Notes: generated by a model not told the origin, from the letters alone. A stretch of 64,000 nucleotides of DNA from Agarivorans sp. TSD2052 (GCF_023238625.1 NZ_CP096670.1:466501-530500); one strand, 5' to 3'; counted from the first letter of the stretch, positions 1 through 10,464 are shown. A program made the numbers and translations.

Positions 1-41
1 ATAATCATTTTATATTGTATGTGGTGACGTCGACACCAAAT

Positions 42-102
42 AATAAATAAAAATTCATTATTATTGCATAAAGAATTGCTTGTGGTATGCTCCGCTTATA
101 CT
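42..102 (+). promoter_or_regulatory. argC promoter with ArgR operator (ARG boxes)
   Basis: Positions 44-57 read TAAATAAAAATTCA, one mismatch from the ARG-box core TGAAT-N4-ATTCA. A second, weaker box lies at 63-80, with only its left half (TGCAT) well kept. The two 18-bp boxes are separated by 3 bp, the spacing of paired ARG boxes in enterobacteria. A -10 candidate TATACT (97-102) follows, with a possible -35 TTGCTT (76-81) at a short 15-bp spacing, so the second box would overlap the polymerase site. ArgR repression by arginine is inferred. A divergent argE is usual here but would lie outside the window. Confidence 0.6.
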
Positions 103-214
103 AGAAGCGCGGTGTTTTTGTTACTGCTTAAAAAGTGACTTTTTGTTCAGCTAATGAGTAAAAAACGCTTCTAAAAAAACTAATATGCCATCGATTTCAA
201 GGAAACAGGAAACA

Positions 215-1225
215 ATGTTAAAGGCTGCAATTATCGGAGCAAGTGGTTATACCGGTGCTGAGTTGGCGGGCTATGTGAGTCGACACCCAAAATTGGCGCT
301 TGCTGGTTTGTTTGTCTCAGAACGTAGCTTAGACGCAGGCAAGGCCTTATCTAGCTTGCACGGTAAACTCCGAGGTGTAGTTGATGCCCCAGTTCAGCCG
401 CTAATAGTGGCTGATATTGCCAGCACTTTTGCCGATATTGACATTGTATTACTCGCCACCGCCCACGAAGTGAGTCATGACTTAGCGAGTGCCTTATTAG
501 GCGCTGGCTGTCAGGTATTCGATTTATCGGGTGCCTTCCGAGTTGAAAGTGCGGAATTTTACGAAAAATACTACGGGTTTACTCATCAATTTCCCGAGTT
601 ATTGGAACAAGCGGTATACGGTTTAGCTGAATGGAATGCCGAGCAAATCAAGCTCACGGATTTAGTCGCAGTGGCCGGCTGTTATCCAACCGCCTCGTTA
701 ACAGCGCTAAAGCCTTTGGCAGAAGCAGGCTTGATTGACACAAACAGTAAAGCCATTATTAATGCAACCAGTGGTGTGAGTGGTGCAGGGCGTAAAGCCT
801 CATTCGGCAGTTCGTTCTGCGAAGTCAGTTTAAGTCCTTATGGCGTATTTAATCATCGTCATCAACCAGAGATTGCCACTCATTTAGGCCATCCAGTTAT
901 TTTTACTCCACATTTAGGTAATTTTAAACGAGGTATTCTGGCCACCATTAATGTTTGTTTAAAAGCGGGTACGACTGAAGAGCAAGTTAATCAGGCTTAC
1001 CAACAAGCCTACGCTGGGCAAAATATTGTTCGCCTGTTAGATGGCGAATGGCCTTCTATTAGTAACGTTGAGCACACGCCATTTATTGATCTAGCTTGGC
1101 AACAGCAAGGTGATGACTTGATTGTGGTCTCTGCCGAAGATAACTTACTGAAAGGCGCGGCTAGCCAAGCCATACAGTGTTTAAATATTCGTAATGGCTT
1201 TGCTGTTACCGAATCGCTAATTTAA
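215..1225 (+). CDS. argC: N-acetyl-gamma-glutamyl-phosphate reductase
   Basis: Third step of arginine biosynthesis: NADPH-dependent reduction of N-acetylglutamyl phosphate to the semialdehyde, in the cytoplasm. The 336-residue product has the N-terminal nucleotide-binding motif [10 protein letters not shown] and the active-site cysteine in VAVAGCYPT, followed by the substrate loop [11 protein letters not shown]. The in-frame ATG at 185 has no ribosome site. The ATG at 215 follows CAGGAAAC and gives the normal family N terminus ([11 protein letters not shown]), so it was chosen. First gene of argCBFG, 10 nt before argB. Confidence 0.97.
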   Translation: MLKAAIIGASGYTGAELAGYVSRHPKLALAGLFVSERSLDAGKALSSLHGKLRGVVDAPVQPLIVADIASTFADIDIVLLATAHEVSHDLASALLGAGCQVFDLSGAFRVESAEFYEKYYGFTHQFPELLEQAVYGLAEWNAEQIKLTDLVAVAGCYPTASLTALKPLAEAGLIDTNSKAIINATSGVSGAGRKASFGSSFCEVSLSPYGVFNHRHQPEIATHLGHPVIFTPHLGNFKRGILATINVCLKAGTTEEQVNQAYQQAYAGQNIVRLLDGEWPSISNVEHTPFIDLAWQQQGDDLIVVSAEDNLLKGAASQAIQCLNIRNGFAVTESLI

Positions 1226-1235
1226 GGATTCAAAA

Positions 1236-2012
1236 ATGAAACCATTGGTCATTAAATTAGGCGGCGCGGTATTGAATAATGCGCAAGCCTTAGATAACTT
1301 GTTTGCTGCTTTACAGCAGGTCAGCCAACCCATCGTATTAGTGCATGGTGGTGGGGTGGTGGTTGAAGACGTGCTGGCTAAAACTGGCTTTGTCTCTGAA
1401 AAGTTAGACGGTTTACGGGTAACACCTAAAGAGCAAATCCCCTATGTAGTAGGGGCTCTAGCGGGCACCAGTAATAAACTGCTGTTGGCTCAAGCTTTAA
1501 AAGCGGGTTTGTCGGCAGTGGGTTTGTGTTTAAGCGATGCGGGTTCGTGTCACGTAGAACAAATGGACCCGCGTTTGGGGCATGTGGGTGAGGCATCAGT
1601 GGGTAACCCCGCGTTACTCACTAGCTTGATTGAACTTGGTCATGTGCCAGTAATGAGCTCAATTGGCATTGGCAAAGACGGTGAACTTTACAATGTTAAT
1701 GCCGACCAAGCGGCACTTGCAGTATGTAAATTGTTGCAAGGTCAATTGGTATTGCTGTCTGATGTTGCCGGTGTGCTTGACCAAAACAAACAGTTAGTCG
1801 CGCAGTTGAATAGCGAATTGGCTGAAAAAATGATTGCTGATGGAGTCATTACCGACGGCATGACGGTAAAAGTAAATGCCGCACTAGAAGCCGCTGCTTT
1901 TTTACAAACACCAGTCGCGTTAGCATCATGGAAAGATCCTGTGCGCCTAGCTAGCCTGCTAGCTGGACAAACATATAATGGCGAGTCGGTAGGGACTCAG
2001 GTTACCGTTTAA
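1236..2012 (+). CDS. argB: Acetylglutamate kinase
   Basis: Phosphorylates N-acetylglutamate with ATP, the second step of arginine synthesis. At 258 residues it has the length of the short enterobacterial-type ArgB. It shows the amino-acid-kinase start VIKLGGAVL, the glycine loop VHGGGVVVE and the C-terminal nucleotide motif [10 protein letters not shown]. The N-terminal helix typical of arginine-inhibited hexameric forms is absent, so strong feedback inhibition here is less likely; that is an inference from length. It sits between argC and argF, with 9 nt to the argF start. Confidence 0.97.
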   Translation: MKPLVIKLGGAVLNNAQALDNLFAALQQVSQPIVLVHGGGVVVEDVLAKTGFVSEKLDGLRVTPKEQIPYVVGALAGTSNKLLLAQALKAGLSAVGLCLSDAGSCHVEQMDPRLGHVGEASVGNPALLTSLIELGHVPVMSSIGIGKDGELYNVNADQAALAVCKLLQGQLVLLSDVAGVLDQNKQLVAQLNSELAEKMIADGVITDGMTVKVNAALEAAAFLQTPVALASWKDPVRLASLLAGQTYNGESVGTQVTV

Positions 2013-2021
2013 GGAATGAAT

Positions 2022-2936
2022 ATGAGTGATTTTAAACACCTGCTGAGCTTGCAGGACTTAACTCAAGAACAAATTTTAGGCTTATTAGAACTAGCCGCTA
2101 AAATCAAAAAAACACCGGCAGATTACGGGCAAACACTAGCGGGTAAAAGTGTGGTAACCCTGTTTGAGAAACCGTCTCTACGAACGCGTGTGACGTTCGA
2201 TATCGGCATTAATCGATTGGGTGGTCACGCGGTTTATCTCGACCAGCAAAATGGTGCGATGGGCGAGCGAGAAAGTGTTAAAGATTTTGCTTCAAATATT
2301 ACCCGTTGGGCTGATGCCATTGTGGCGCGAGTATTCTCGCACAAAACGCTGCAAACATTACGCGAGCATTCGTCCGTGCCTATCATTAACTCTTTGTGTG
2401 ATTTGTACCATCCTTGTCAAGGGCTTGCTGACTTTCAAACCATTAGTGAGCAATACTCAGATTTAAGCAAAGTTAAATTAGCTTATTTGGGGGATGGTAA
2501 TAATGTGACTCATTCTTTGCTATTAGGCGGCGCTATTTTAGGCATGGAAGTGGCGGCGGTATGTCCCTTAGGTTCTAGCCCTGATGCACAAGTGGTGCAA
2601 AAAGCGCAACAATTGGCTAAGCATCATGGTGGTAAGATTGTGGTGACTAACAGCGTAGAAGATATCAAAGGCTATGATGTAGTGTATGGTGATACTTGGG
2701 TGTCGATGGGCGATGATACGCCGCTACAATCAGTAAAAGATAAGTTCATGGCTTATCAAATCAATCAGCATTTAATGCAACAATGTGGTATTAACCATGT
2801 ATTGCATTGCCAGCCCGCTCACCGCGAGTTGGAGATTACTTCGGAAGTGATGGATGGGCCTCAGTCTTTGATTTTCGATCAAGCTGAGAACCGTATGCAC
2901 GCGCAAAATGCCGTTTTAGTTAGTTTATTAAGTTAG
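2022..2936 (+). CDS. argF: Ornithine carbamoyltransferase
   Basis: Joins ornithine and carbamoyl phosphate to give citrulline. The carbamoyl-phosphate loop reads SLRTRVTF rather than the commoner STRTR. The carboxyl half has the cysteine motif HCQPAHR (usually HCLPAHR). Both variants match my recollection of the roughly 301-residue ArgF of Shewanella-type bacteria. Two in-frame ATGs occur, at 2016 and 2022. AAGGA lies directly against the first but 6 nt before the second, so the second is preferred (304 residues). Active-site assignments are by motif only. Confidence 0.93.
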   Translation: MSDFKHLLSLQDLTQEQILGLLELAAKIKKTPADYGQTLAGKSVVTLFEKPSLRTRVTFDIGINRLGGHAVYLDQQNGAMGERESVKDFASNITRWADAIVARVFSHKTLQTLREHSSVPIINSLCDLYHPCQGLADFQTISEQYSDLSKVKLAYLGDGNNVTHSLLLGGAILGMEVAAVCPLGSSPDAQVVQKAQQLAKHHGGKIVVTNSVEDIKGYDVVYGDTWVSMGDDTPLQSVKDKFMAYQINQHLMQQCGINHVLHCQPAHRELEITSEVMDGPQSLIFDQAENRMHAQNAVLVSLLS

Positions 2937-2978
2937 TGGAAATTCAGCTAAGCGCTGAGTTAAACAAGGAATTTAACA

Positions 2979-4184
2979 ATGTCAGACATTAAAAAAGTTG
3001 TATTAGCATACTCCGGCGGCCTTGATACTTCGGCCATCATCCCTTGGTTAAAAGAAACCTATAACAATTGTGAAATCGTGGCTTTTTGTGCCGATGTAGG
3101 CCAAGGTGAAGAAGAGTTAGTTGGCTTAGAAGAAAAAGCCTTAGCTTCTGGTGCATCTGAATGTTACATCGTCGACCTAAAAGAAGAGTTTGTAGCAGAC
3201 TACATCTACCCGACTATTGCTACCGGCGCAGTCTATGAAGGAACTTACTTGTTAGGTACTTCAATGGCGCGTCCAATTATTGCAAAAGCGCAGGTTGAAG
3301 TTGCTCGTAAAGTGGGTGCTGATGCGGTATGTCATGGTTGTACTGGTAAAGGTAATGACCAAATTCGTTTCGAAAGCTGTTTTGCTGCGCTAGCGCCAGA
3401 GTTAACAGTGATTGCGCCTTGGCGTGAGTGGGACATGGAAAGCCGTGAAGACCTGCTAGATTACTTAGCTGAGCGCAACATCGAGACGACGGCTTCTGCG
3501 ACTAAAATTTATAGCCGCGACGCCAATGCTTGGCACATTTCTCATGAAGGTGGCGAGCTTGAAGACCCATGGAACGAGCCTAGTAAGGGTGTTTGGACAC
3601 TGACTGCCGATCCCGTTGATGCGCCTAATGAGCCTGAATATGTCAGTCTTAAAGTTGAAAATGGTCGAGTTATTGCGGTAAACGATGAAGCATTAAGCCC
3701 TTACCAAGTAGTGATGAAGCTAAACCAAATTGCTGCAGCCCATGGTGTGGGTCGTATCGATATTACTGAAAACCGTACCGTTGGTATGAAGTCGCGTGGT
3801 TGTTATGAAACACCAGGCGGAACAGTAATTGTTGCTGCACTGCGTGCCATTGAAGAACTCGTATTAGACAAAACTTCACGTGTTTGGCGTGAAAAAGTAG
3901 GCCAAGAAATGGCGCACTTAGTCTATGACGGTCGTTGGTTTACCCCGCTATGTACTTCTTTACTTGCTGCTTCTGAAGCGATGGCGAGCGACGCCAACGG
4001 CGAAGTGGTTGTTAAGTTATACAAAGGCCAAGCAATGGCTGTACAAAAACGTTCACCGAATAGCTTGTACTCAGAAGAGTTTGCAACATTTGGTGAAGAT
4101 CAAGTGTACGATCAAAAGCACGCTGAAGGCTTTATTCGTTTATACTCTCTAGCCAGCCGGATCCGTGCTTTAAATAGCAAATAA
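2979..4184 (+). CDS. argG: Argininosuccinate synthase
   Basis: ATP-dependent condensation of citrulline with aspartate. The 401-residue protein starts with the PP-loop ATP pyrophosphatase motif AYSGGLDTS and has the family segments [13 protein letters not shown] and SPYQVVM. Length is that of the usual type I ArgG. An AAGGAA ribosome site precedes the ATG. It follows argF by 42 nt and is separated from argH by 84 nt that hold a strong intrinsic hairpin (4217-4246), so it may end the argCBFG transcript in part. Confidence 0.97.
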   Translation: MSDIKKVVLAYSGGLDTSAIIPWLKETYNNCEIVAFCADVGQGEEELVGLEEKALASGASECYIVDLKEEFVADYIYPTIATGAVYEGTYLLGTSMARPIIAKAQVEVARKVGADAVCHGCTGKGNDQIRFESCFAALAPELTVIAPWREWDMESREDLLDYLAERNIETTASATKIYSRDANAWHISHEGGELEDPWNEPSKGVWTLTADPVDAPNEPEYVSLKVENGRVIAVNDEALSPYQVVMKLNQIAAAHGVGRIDITENRTVGMKSRGCYETPGGTVIVAALRAIEELVLDKTSRVWREKVGQEMAHLVYDGRWFTPLCTSLLAASEAMASDANGEVVVKLYKGQAMAVQKRSPNSLYSEEFATFGEDQVYDQKHAEGFIRLYSLASRIRALNSK

Positions 4185-4216
4185 GCTTGGCCGAAGTATA
4201 AGCAGGAAATACTGAG

Positions 4217-4246
4217 ACCTCAGCTGCGCGACGCACTGGGGTTTTT
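4217..4246 (+). terminator. Intrinsic terminator or attenuator between argG and argH
   Basis: ACCTCAG (4217-4223) pairs with CTGGGGT (4236-4242) with one G-T pair, and the inner TGCG/CGCA stem (4225-4228/4232-4235) stacks on it around a 3-nt loop. A short T run (4242-4246) follows. The stem is GC-rich and compact. It would reduce readthrough from argG into argH; no separate argH promoter was recognised. Confidence 0.65.
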
Positions 4247-4268
4247 GCAATAATAAATGGAGAGTAAA

Positions 4269-6146
4269 ATGGCATTGTGGGGTGGGCGTTTTAGCCAAGC
4301 TGCAGATACCAGATTTAAGCAGTTTAATGATTCGTTACGTTTTGATTATCGTTTAGCGGAGCAAGACATAACTGGGTCAATTGCATGGTCGAAGGCCTTG
4401 CTGAGCGTAGGTGTGATTAACGCCGACGAGCAAGCGCGTTTAGAATCGGCTTTATTGGATTTGGGTAAACAAGTTGCTGAAAACCCGCAACAAATTTTAG
4501 GTAGTGATGCTGAAGATATTCACTCTTGGGTAGAGATTCAACTTATCCAGCGAGTGGGTGACTTAGGTAAAAAGTTGCACACTGGCCGTAGCCGCAATGA
4601 CCAAGTCGCCACTGACTTGAAACTGTGGTGTAAGAGTCAGGGTATTGAATTGCTTGAGCACCTAGACAAACTACAACAAAAATTGGTTAAGTTTGCCCGT
4701 CAGCAGCAAGATACGGTTTTGCCAGGTTATACTCACCTGCAACGTGCCCAGCCAGTCACCTTTTCTCACTGGGCAATGGCCTATGTAGAAATGTTTGAGC
4801 GAGATTACTCTCGACTACAAGATGCTTTAAGTCGCTTAGATGTTTCCCCCTTGGGGTGTGGCGCATTAGCTGGAACAGCTTATCCAATGGATCGCCAGCA
4901 AATAGCCAAAGATTTGGGTTTTCGCCGTGCCACCCGTAACAGCTTAGATTCCGTTTCAGACCGTGACCATGTAGTTGAACTTATCTCTACCGCGTCTATC
5001 AGCATGATTCACTTGTCACGCATGGCTGAAGATCTCATCTTCTATAATTCTGGCGAGTCAGCGTTCTTAGATTTGTCTGATCAGGTGACCTCTGGTTCAT
5101 CATTGATGCCACAAAAGAAAAACCCTGATGCTTTAGAGCTTATCCGAGGGAAAACCGGCCGAGTATACGGTGCGTTGTCAGGCATTATGATGACCTTAAA
5201 AGCGCTACCGCTGGCTTACAACAAAGATATGCAAGAAGATAAAGAAGGTTTGTTTGATGCGCTAGATACCTGGGGCGACTGTTTAGCAATGGCTGAACTG
5301 GTTCTCGATGATATGGACGTGCACGAAGAAACCACCACCGAAGCCGCAAAAGGTGGTTATTCTAATGCTACTGAATTGGCCGATTACTTGGTGGCTAAAG
5401 GTATTCCTTTCCGAGAAGCTCACCATATTGTGGGGATTGCGGTGGTGAAAGCGATTGAGAAAGGGGTTCCCTTGGAAGACCTTACTCTGGCTGAGTTTAA
5501 AGAGCTGGCGCCAGAGATCGAAGATGACGTTTATCCTAACTTGTCGCTGGAGTCTACCTTAGCTAAACGTCAAGCTTTAGGTGGGGTAGCCCCTGAACAA
5601 GTTGAGCACGCGCTAACTGAAGCTGAAACTCGCTTGTCTAAACGCAACGTGAAAGGCTTATATGTACGCTCGGCGCGTATGACCGACCTAGATACCATTG
5701 AAGACATGGTGAACTATTGGTCTCAAGCGGGCGAAAACTTACCACGTCCTCGCCCAGAACTTGTACAAGCGGTGGGTGATTTTACTGTGAGTGAACAAGC
5801 CGGCAAGGTGACTGGCTGTGCATCCCTATACTTGTACGACACCGGTTTGGCTGAAATACGCTCGCTTGGAGTGAATCCTGGTTCGCAACGGGTTGGCCAA
5901 GGTCGCGCGATGGTACAGCACTTAATGAAGAAAGCTCAGAAAATGGAAATTGAGAAAGTATTTGTACTGACTCGTGTTCCGGAGTTCTTTATGAAGCTAG
6001 GCTTTAGCCCAACCTCAAAGAATATGCTGCCAGAGAAGGTAATGAAAGATTGTGATATTTGTCCGCGTCAACATGCCTGTGATGAAGTTGCTTTGGAGTT
6101 TATCATTGATAACGACACGCTGATCCATAAGCAGAGTGTGGCTTAG
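4269..6146 (+). CDS. argH: Argininosuccinate lyase fused to an N-acetylglutamate synthase (GNAT) domain
   Basis: Residues 1 to about 460 are argininosuccinate lyase: [27 protein letters not shown] and the signature [11 protein letters not shown]. Residues about 470-625 form a GNAT domain with the acetyl-CoA loop in the stretch [11 protein letters not shown], corresponding to the short ArgA-type acetyltransferase. This ArgH(A) fusion is known from marine gammaproteobacteria (Vibrio, Alteromonas relatives). It couples the last step of the pathway to the first one, glutamate N-acetylation. The ATG at 4269 is preferred over the one at 4257 because GGAG lies 5 nt upstream of it. Acetyltransferase activity is inferred from family knowledge. 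Confidence 0.95.
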   Translation: MALWGGRFSQAADTRFKQFNDSLRFDYRLAEQDITGSIAWSKALLSVGVINADEQARLESALLDLGKQVAENPQQILGSDAEDIHSWVEIQLIQRVGDLGKKLHTGRSRNDQVATDLKLWCKSQGIELLEHLDKLQQKLVKFARQQQDTVLPGYTHLQRAQPVTFSHWAMAYVEMFERDYSRLQDALSRLDVSPLGCGALAGTAYPMDRQQIAKDLGFRRATRNSLDSVSDRDHVVELISTASISMIHLSRMAEDLIFYNSGESAFLDLSDQVTSGSSLMPQKKNPDALELIRGKTGRVYGALSGIMMTLKALPLAYNKDMQEDKEGLFDALDTWGDCLAMAELVLDDMDVHEETTTEAAKGGYSNATELADYLVAKGIPFREAHHIVGIAVVKAIEKGVPLEDLTLAEFKELAPEIEDDVYPNLSLESTLAKRQALGGVAPEQVEHALTEAETRLSKRNVKGLYVRSARMTDLDTIEDMVNYWSQAGENLPRPRPELVQAVGDFTVSEQAGKVTGCASLYLYDTGLAEIRSLGVNPGSQRVGQGRAMVQHLMKKAQKMEIEKVFVLTRVPEFFMKLGFSPTSKNMLPEKVMKDCDICPRQHACDEVALEFIIDNDTLIHKQSVA

Positions 6147-6166
6147 ATTATCTGTCTCTATCTTTT

Positions 6167-6193
6167 AAAACCTCGCTAAGCGAGGTTTTTTTT
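6167..6193 (+). terminator. argH intrinsic terminator, possibly bidirectional
   Basis: AAAACCTCGCT (6167-6177) and AGCGAGGTTTT (6179-6189) form a near-perfect palindrome, followed by T residues to 6193. The A run on the left gives a short T tail on the minus strand, so it may also stop the convergent 9117-6305 transcript. Confidence 0.85.
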
Positions 6194-6304
6194 GGTCTTG
6201 TGATAAGCATGATATGCAGTAGCGCTAGGCAGTGTGTAGAGCTATTTGGCATGAACCCTCTGGCCGTGAAAAGTCAAACCAACTTGTCAGTCATTGGGTA
6301 CCAT

Positions 6305-6664
6305 TTAGTTAGCCGCTAACAGCTCTGATTGGGCTTTTTTGTTCATTCCTTTAACCACCAGTTCAAAAGAGTTATCGATAAGGCGAAAGGCTTCTCGTTC
6401 TGCATCGCTACCGTCAAAATACAAGGTCAGCCAATGGCGCTTATTCATGTGGTAGCCTCGGGTAATCGCCGGGTAAATATCAATAAGCGCATCTATTTGC
6501 TCGGGTTGGCATTTTAAGTTCATGTTCATTACGCCGTCTTTCCAGCCTACCAAAGCGAACATTTTTCCGCGTACTTTAAACACCGGTACGTCGGGAGCAA
6601 ATGGCAGCTCCATGATGGTCTCTGGCTTTGCCATTAAATAGTCTTTGAGCGCTTGATATTCCAT
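6305..6664 (-). CDS. MmcQ/YjbR family protein
   Basis: A 119-residue protein of the MmcQ/YjbR family (CyaY-like fold). It shows the typical order: an early acidic GxxxxxxP-like loop (PFAPDVPVFKVRGKMFAL), a central NLKCQPEQIDAL segment, and the C-terminal MNKRHWLTLYFDG block with a DNSFELV helix. Biochemical role is unknown; the DNA-binding label in databases rests on weak evidence. An upstream in-frame ATG would add 17 residues, but only the start at 6664 has a purine-rich AAGGG upstream. It is the last of three minus-strand genes after the sensor kinase and response regulator; a functional link is not shown. Confidence 0.85.
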   Translation of the reverse strand: MEYQALKDYLMAKPETIMELPFAPDVPVFKVRGKMFALVGWKDGVMNMNLKCQPEQIDALIDIYPAITRGYHMNKRHWLTLYFDGSDAEREAFRLIDNSFELVVKGMNKKAQSELLAAN

Positions 6665-6733
6665 TTCACTATGCCCTTTGGGGTGGTGTTCGGAGCCATG
6701 ATAGCGAACATCCATGGCCTAGATAAATAGGGT

Positions 6734-7231
6734 TTAGCTACTCATGTCCATTCGGTGTTGTGATACGTAACTAAAGATCCGCTCACCATCAAGCGCTTGA
6801 GCGTAAGGCATTGGGTTGTCGCAATGCTCTAATACGTAGTCGGTCAGTTTTTCTTTAACAATCTCGAGCAGTTGTTCTTCTGACCAGGGTTTAGCCAAAT
6901 AGTAATTTAACCCGCCACGGTTAATGGCTTCAATGGTGTCATGTAAACCGGCTTGCCCAGTCAGTAAGATTTTTTTTGCCGGTTCGCAGTTGTCTGAGTG
7001 ATTAAGGTCTATTAAGAAATCAATGCCGAGTTCGTCGGGCATTATGTGGTCAGCCAGTATCAAGGCCAATTTTCCCCCTTGCGCTTCAAACTCTTTGATT
7101 ACTTCGCGAGCTTCGGCTACGCTCTCTGCTCCGTCTATGGTAAAGGGGGGGCTTAATGTTCCGATGTCATGTAGCACGCTATCAAGTACTTCACGTTCAT
7201 CATCGACACATAAAATCAGTAACTGTTCCAT
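6734..7231 (-). CDS. Single-domain response regulator (CheY-like receiver)
   Basis: A 165-residue protein made of one receiver domain plus a roughly 40-residue tail with no recognised output domain. The acidic pair is D10-D11, the likely phosphorylation site D61 (LADHIMPDE), the switch threonine T91 (LLTGQ) and the conserved lysine K114 (LAKPW). It starts 11 nt after the histidine kinase gene on the same strand, so the two are very likely co-transcribed and are a cognate pair. With no DNA-binding domain it probably acts through a protein partner or as a phosphorelay intermediate; the target is unknown. Confidence 0.9.
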   Translation of the reverse strand: MEQLLILCVDDEREVLDSVLHDIGTLSPPFTIDGAESVAEAREVIKEFEAQGGKLALILADHIMPDELGIDFLIDLNHSDNCEPAKKILLTGQAGLHDTIEAINRGGLNYYLAKPWSEEQLLEIVKEKLTDYVLEHCDNPMPYAQALDGERIFSYVSQHRMDMSS

Positions 7232-7242
7232 AGTGAGAGTCC

Positions 7243-9117
7243 TTATTGTCCAGTTTGGCTTAATGGTAAGGTAATAATAAAACGGGTAAATTGTCCTAGC
7301 TCAGATTCAACTTCAATTCTGCCGAAATGTTGGGCAACAATTTGTTGGCAAACTGTAAGCCCAATACCCAGCCCAAAATTGCCCTCGCGTTTGGTGGTAA
7401 AGTTGAGTTGGAATATTTTGTTGATAATTTCTGGGCTTATTCCTGGGCCGGTGTCCTCGATACTGATTGATATATAACTGGGCGAGGCATCGATATATTG
7501 GCTCTTGATGATGAGCTTGCCGTGATTGCCCATTGCATCTAAGGCATTGGCGATTAGGTTGGTCCATACTTGCTGAAGAGCGATCGGATGGCAGTGATAT
7601 ATCGGTAACAAACCGTAGTCACATTCCACATCAAAGCCGCGTAAACGGTTTTCAAGAATCACTAAGGTTTCGGCAATGCCTTCATTTAAATCTGCCTGCA
7701 CTGGCTGTTCAGGATCTTGACCTGCGTAATGCTTTAGTCCCTTTACCAACCCGGCGATACGCGAGGCACAGACTTGGATATTACGCAGGAAGTTGCCAAT
7801 TTGATGGTAGCGAGATAGCTCTTCGATAAATCGGGGGCTTTCTATGTCGTTATTCGATTCTAGGTATCGCTGGCGAAGTTCCGGTTTGTCTAAGCCAATA
7901 GTGACGGCTTTACGTGCGCTGATGGCATCACCAAACAATGACACTGCGTTTTTACTGCGATGGCGAATTTCGCTAGTGGACATCGGTATGACGGTAAAAG
8001 CTGCATGCAGTAGTTGCTTACCGAGTTGTTGCTGCTGCTTAGATAATTCATTATCGAGTACTTGAGGTAGTTGCTTGGCGATGGTGTCGCTGCCGCGAAT
8101 GATTGCCGCTACAGGATTATTCAATTCATGGGCTATGCCTGAAATGAGCTGGCCAAGTACGGCCATTTTTTCTTTTTCTATTAACTGTTCGTGCGCTGAG
8201 TCTAAAGAGTTTAAGGTGCTTTGCAGGGTAAGTTTAGTACGAATACTTTTTTGTAAACGGCGATTAAAATGGCGTAACAAAAGATTGGTGAACAAAGGTA
8301 GCAATTGGCTACTTGAATCTAATACTCTGGCAAAGGTCTCTCTATCCAGCTTGATAACATCGGTGCGCATGGTTGTCACGGCGCTGGTAAAACCTAACTC
8401 ACCGGTTACAAATGACATACCTCCCACGAGTGAACCGGCCAGCATTCTGGCTACTTCTAAAGAATGTGCGTCTTGGCGTTTCTTTAATACCACTTCTCCC
8501 TTGGCGATAAACCAAAGAAACTGATTGGCTTTGCCTTCTTCGGTTAGCACATGATTAGCGCTGTATGTGCGGCAACGATGGTCTTCATCATTGTCTTTAA
8601 AAAAAGCATATAAAGCGGAAATGACTTTATCTGACAGTTGCTGGTCACTTAAGGCTGTATAGTCAAAGAAGTGAGCGCGAAACTGGGCAACCTCGGCGGC
8701 CAGTTGTTGTTCTAGCCAACCTTGCTGCTCGCTATCGTTGACCGAATTGGGCCAGAATTGCTCTACCAGGCTCTGAATTTCACTGTCGCTAGTATCGGCT
8801 GACACAATAAACTTCGGCTTAAAGCCATTTACCCACAAGCAGAGTTGCTCTGCGCTAGGTAATTGTGGGGCGTAGAAAATAACGTTGGGTAAGTGAATGC
8901 CGGGGTGCGACAGCACGTGTTGAAGCACTCTACAATCGCTGGGCGAATTAGCGAATAGTTCAAGGTCGATAATCAGTAGGGCTGGGGATTGCTGCAGTAT
9001 TGTTCTAAGCGGAGGTAAAGTAGCCGATTGCCAAAAACGCCAAGCATTAGTGGGCTCATTCAAGAACTCAAACCGAGAGTGTTGGCTGTATACAAGCAAG
9101 CTGTGCTGTTGGGTCAT
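7243..9117 (-). CDS. Sensor histidine kinase with receiver-like and cyclic-nucleotide-binding-like domains
   Basis: A 624-residue soluble kinase with no transmembrane segment. Residues 1-125 resemble a degenerate receiver (LLIIDLELF). Residues about 165-290 look like a Crp/cNMP-binding beta-roll (FLWFIAKGEVVLKK, then LAGSLVGGMSFVTGE). The HisKA box carries H330 in GIAHELNNP. An insert of about 100 residues separates it from the HATPase domain (NLIANALDAM, EDTGPGISPE, GLGIGLTVCQ). It likely phosphorylates the adjacent receiver protein. Ligand binding by the cNMP-like domain is not established; a canonical phosphate-binding cassette arginine is not evident. Confidence 0.88.
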   Translation of the reverse strand: MTQQHSLLVYSQHSRFEFLNEPTNAWRFWQSATLPPLRTILQQSPALLIIDLELFANSPSDCRVLQHVLSHPGIHLPNVIFYAPQLPSAEQLCLWVNGFKPKFIVSADTSDSEIQSLVEQFWPNSVNDSEQQGWLEQQLAAEVAQFRAHFFDYTALSDQQLSDKVISALYAFFKDNDEDHRCRTYSANHVLTEEGKANQFLWFIAKGEVVLKKRQDAHSLEVARMLAGSLVGGMSFVTGELGFTSAVTTMRTDVIKLDRETFARVLDSSSQLLPLFTNLLLRHFNRRLQKSIRTKLTLQSTLNSLDSAHEQLIEKEKMAVLGQLISGIAHELNNPVAAIIRGSDTIAKQLPQVLDNELSKQQQQLGKQLLHAAFTVIPMSTSEIRHRSKNAVSLFGDAISARKAVTIGLDKPELRQRYLESNNDIESPRFIEELSRYHQIGNFLRNIQVCASRIAGLVKGLKHYAGQDPEQPVQADLNEGIAETLVILENRLRGFDVECDYGLLPIYHCHPIALQQVWTNLIANALDAMGNHGKLIIKSQYIDASPSYISISIEDTGPGISPEIINKIFQLNFTTKREGNFGLGIGLTVCQQIVAQHFGRIEVESELGQFTRFIITLPLSQTGQ

Positions 9118-9248
9118 AGCAATCTACGTGTGCGCTTATTGTTGCTTATTATAGGCTTACAATTGCTAAGGTTTTGCGAGCTGCTTAAAGGTTCACAAGG
9201 CTGATTTCTTGTGGCTGACTATCTATTGAACAATTTTTTGGCTTTCTC

Positions 9249-9276
9249 TTGTTTTTTAATCTGTCTTGAGTATAAT
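9249..9276 (+). promoter_or_regulatory. S10 operon promoter candidate
   Basis: TTGTTT (9249-9254), a 16-bp spacer and a perfect TATAAT (9271-9276), followed by the GC-rich discriminator ACCGCGGCTC that is typical of stringently controlled ribosomal promoters. It implies transcription from about 9283 and a leader of nearly 190 nt before rpsJ. Confidence 0.75.
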
Positions 9277-9282
9277 ACCGCG

Positions 9283-9782
<500 letters not shown>

Positions 9783-9813
9783 ACCTGAGTCTGACTAATA
9801 AGAGGTTTTTACA

Positions 9814-10449
9814 ATGATTGGTCTAATCGGTCGTAAAGTTGGAATGACTCGCATCTTCACTGAAGATGGCGTATCAATTCCAGTTACCGTAATCGAATGT
9901 GAGCCAAACCGCGTTACTCGTGTTATCACTGAAGATAACGACGGTTACCGTGCTCTACAAGTGACCACCGGCGCTAAAAAAGCAAGTCGTGTTAACAAGG
10001 CAGAAGCGGGTCAATTCGCTAAAGCTGGTGTTGATGCGGGTCGCGGCCTGTGGGAATTCCGTCTAGCTGACGGTGAAGGTGAAGAAGTTAACGTAGCTGA
10101 TGAGCTAAAAGTTGACTTGTTCAATGAAGTTAAAAAAGTAGACGTTACTGGTACTTCTAAAGGTAAGGGTTTCCAAGGTGCTGTTAAGCGCTGGAACTTC
10201 GCTACCCAAGATTTTACTCACGGTAACTCTTTGAGCCACCGTGCTCCTGGTTCTATTGGTCAAAACCAAAGCCCAGGTAAAGTATTCAAGGGCAAGAAGA
10301 TGGCCGGGCATATGGGTGCAGAGCGTGTAACTACGCAAAACCTAGATGTTGTACGTGTTGATGTTGAACGTAACCTAATTTTGGTTAAAGGTGCCGTACC
10401 AGGCGCTACCAATGGTAACGTGATCATTAAACCTGCTGTTAAAGCGTAA
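9814..10449 (+). CDS. rplC: 50S ribosomal protein L3
   Basis: 211 residues starting [19 protein letters not shown]. The extended loop with [20 protein letters not shown] reaches the peptidyl-transferase centre in known ribosomes and carries the glutamine that PrmB methylates in enterobacteria. Normal family length, 31 nt after rpsJ, preceded by AAGAGG. Confidence 0.98.
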   Translation: MIGLIGRKVGMTRIFTEDGVSIPVTVIECEPNRVTRVITEDNDGYRALQVTTGAKKASRVNKAEAGQFAKAGVDAGRGLWEFRLADGEGEEVNVADELKVDLFNEVKKVDVTGTSKGKGFQGAVKRWNFATQDFTHGNSLSHRAPGSIGQNQSPGKVFKGKKMAGHMGAERVTTQNLDVVRVDVERNLILVKGAVPGATNGNVIIKPAVKA

Positions 10450-10464
10450 CGTTAGGAGATAGTA

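Noticed and set aside
104..173. AGAAGCG/CGCTTCT long hairpin in the argC leader as a terminator
   Set aside because: Arms are only 7 bp with a loop of more than 50 nt, and the following run is A, not T, on the transcribed sense strand.
7533..8524. Plus-strand open frames opposite the histidine kinase
   Set aside because: Composition follows the codon pattern of the minus-strand gene; no family resemblance.
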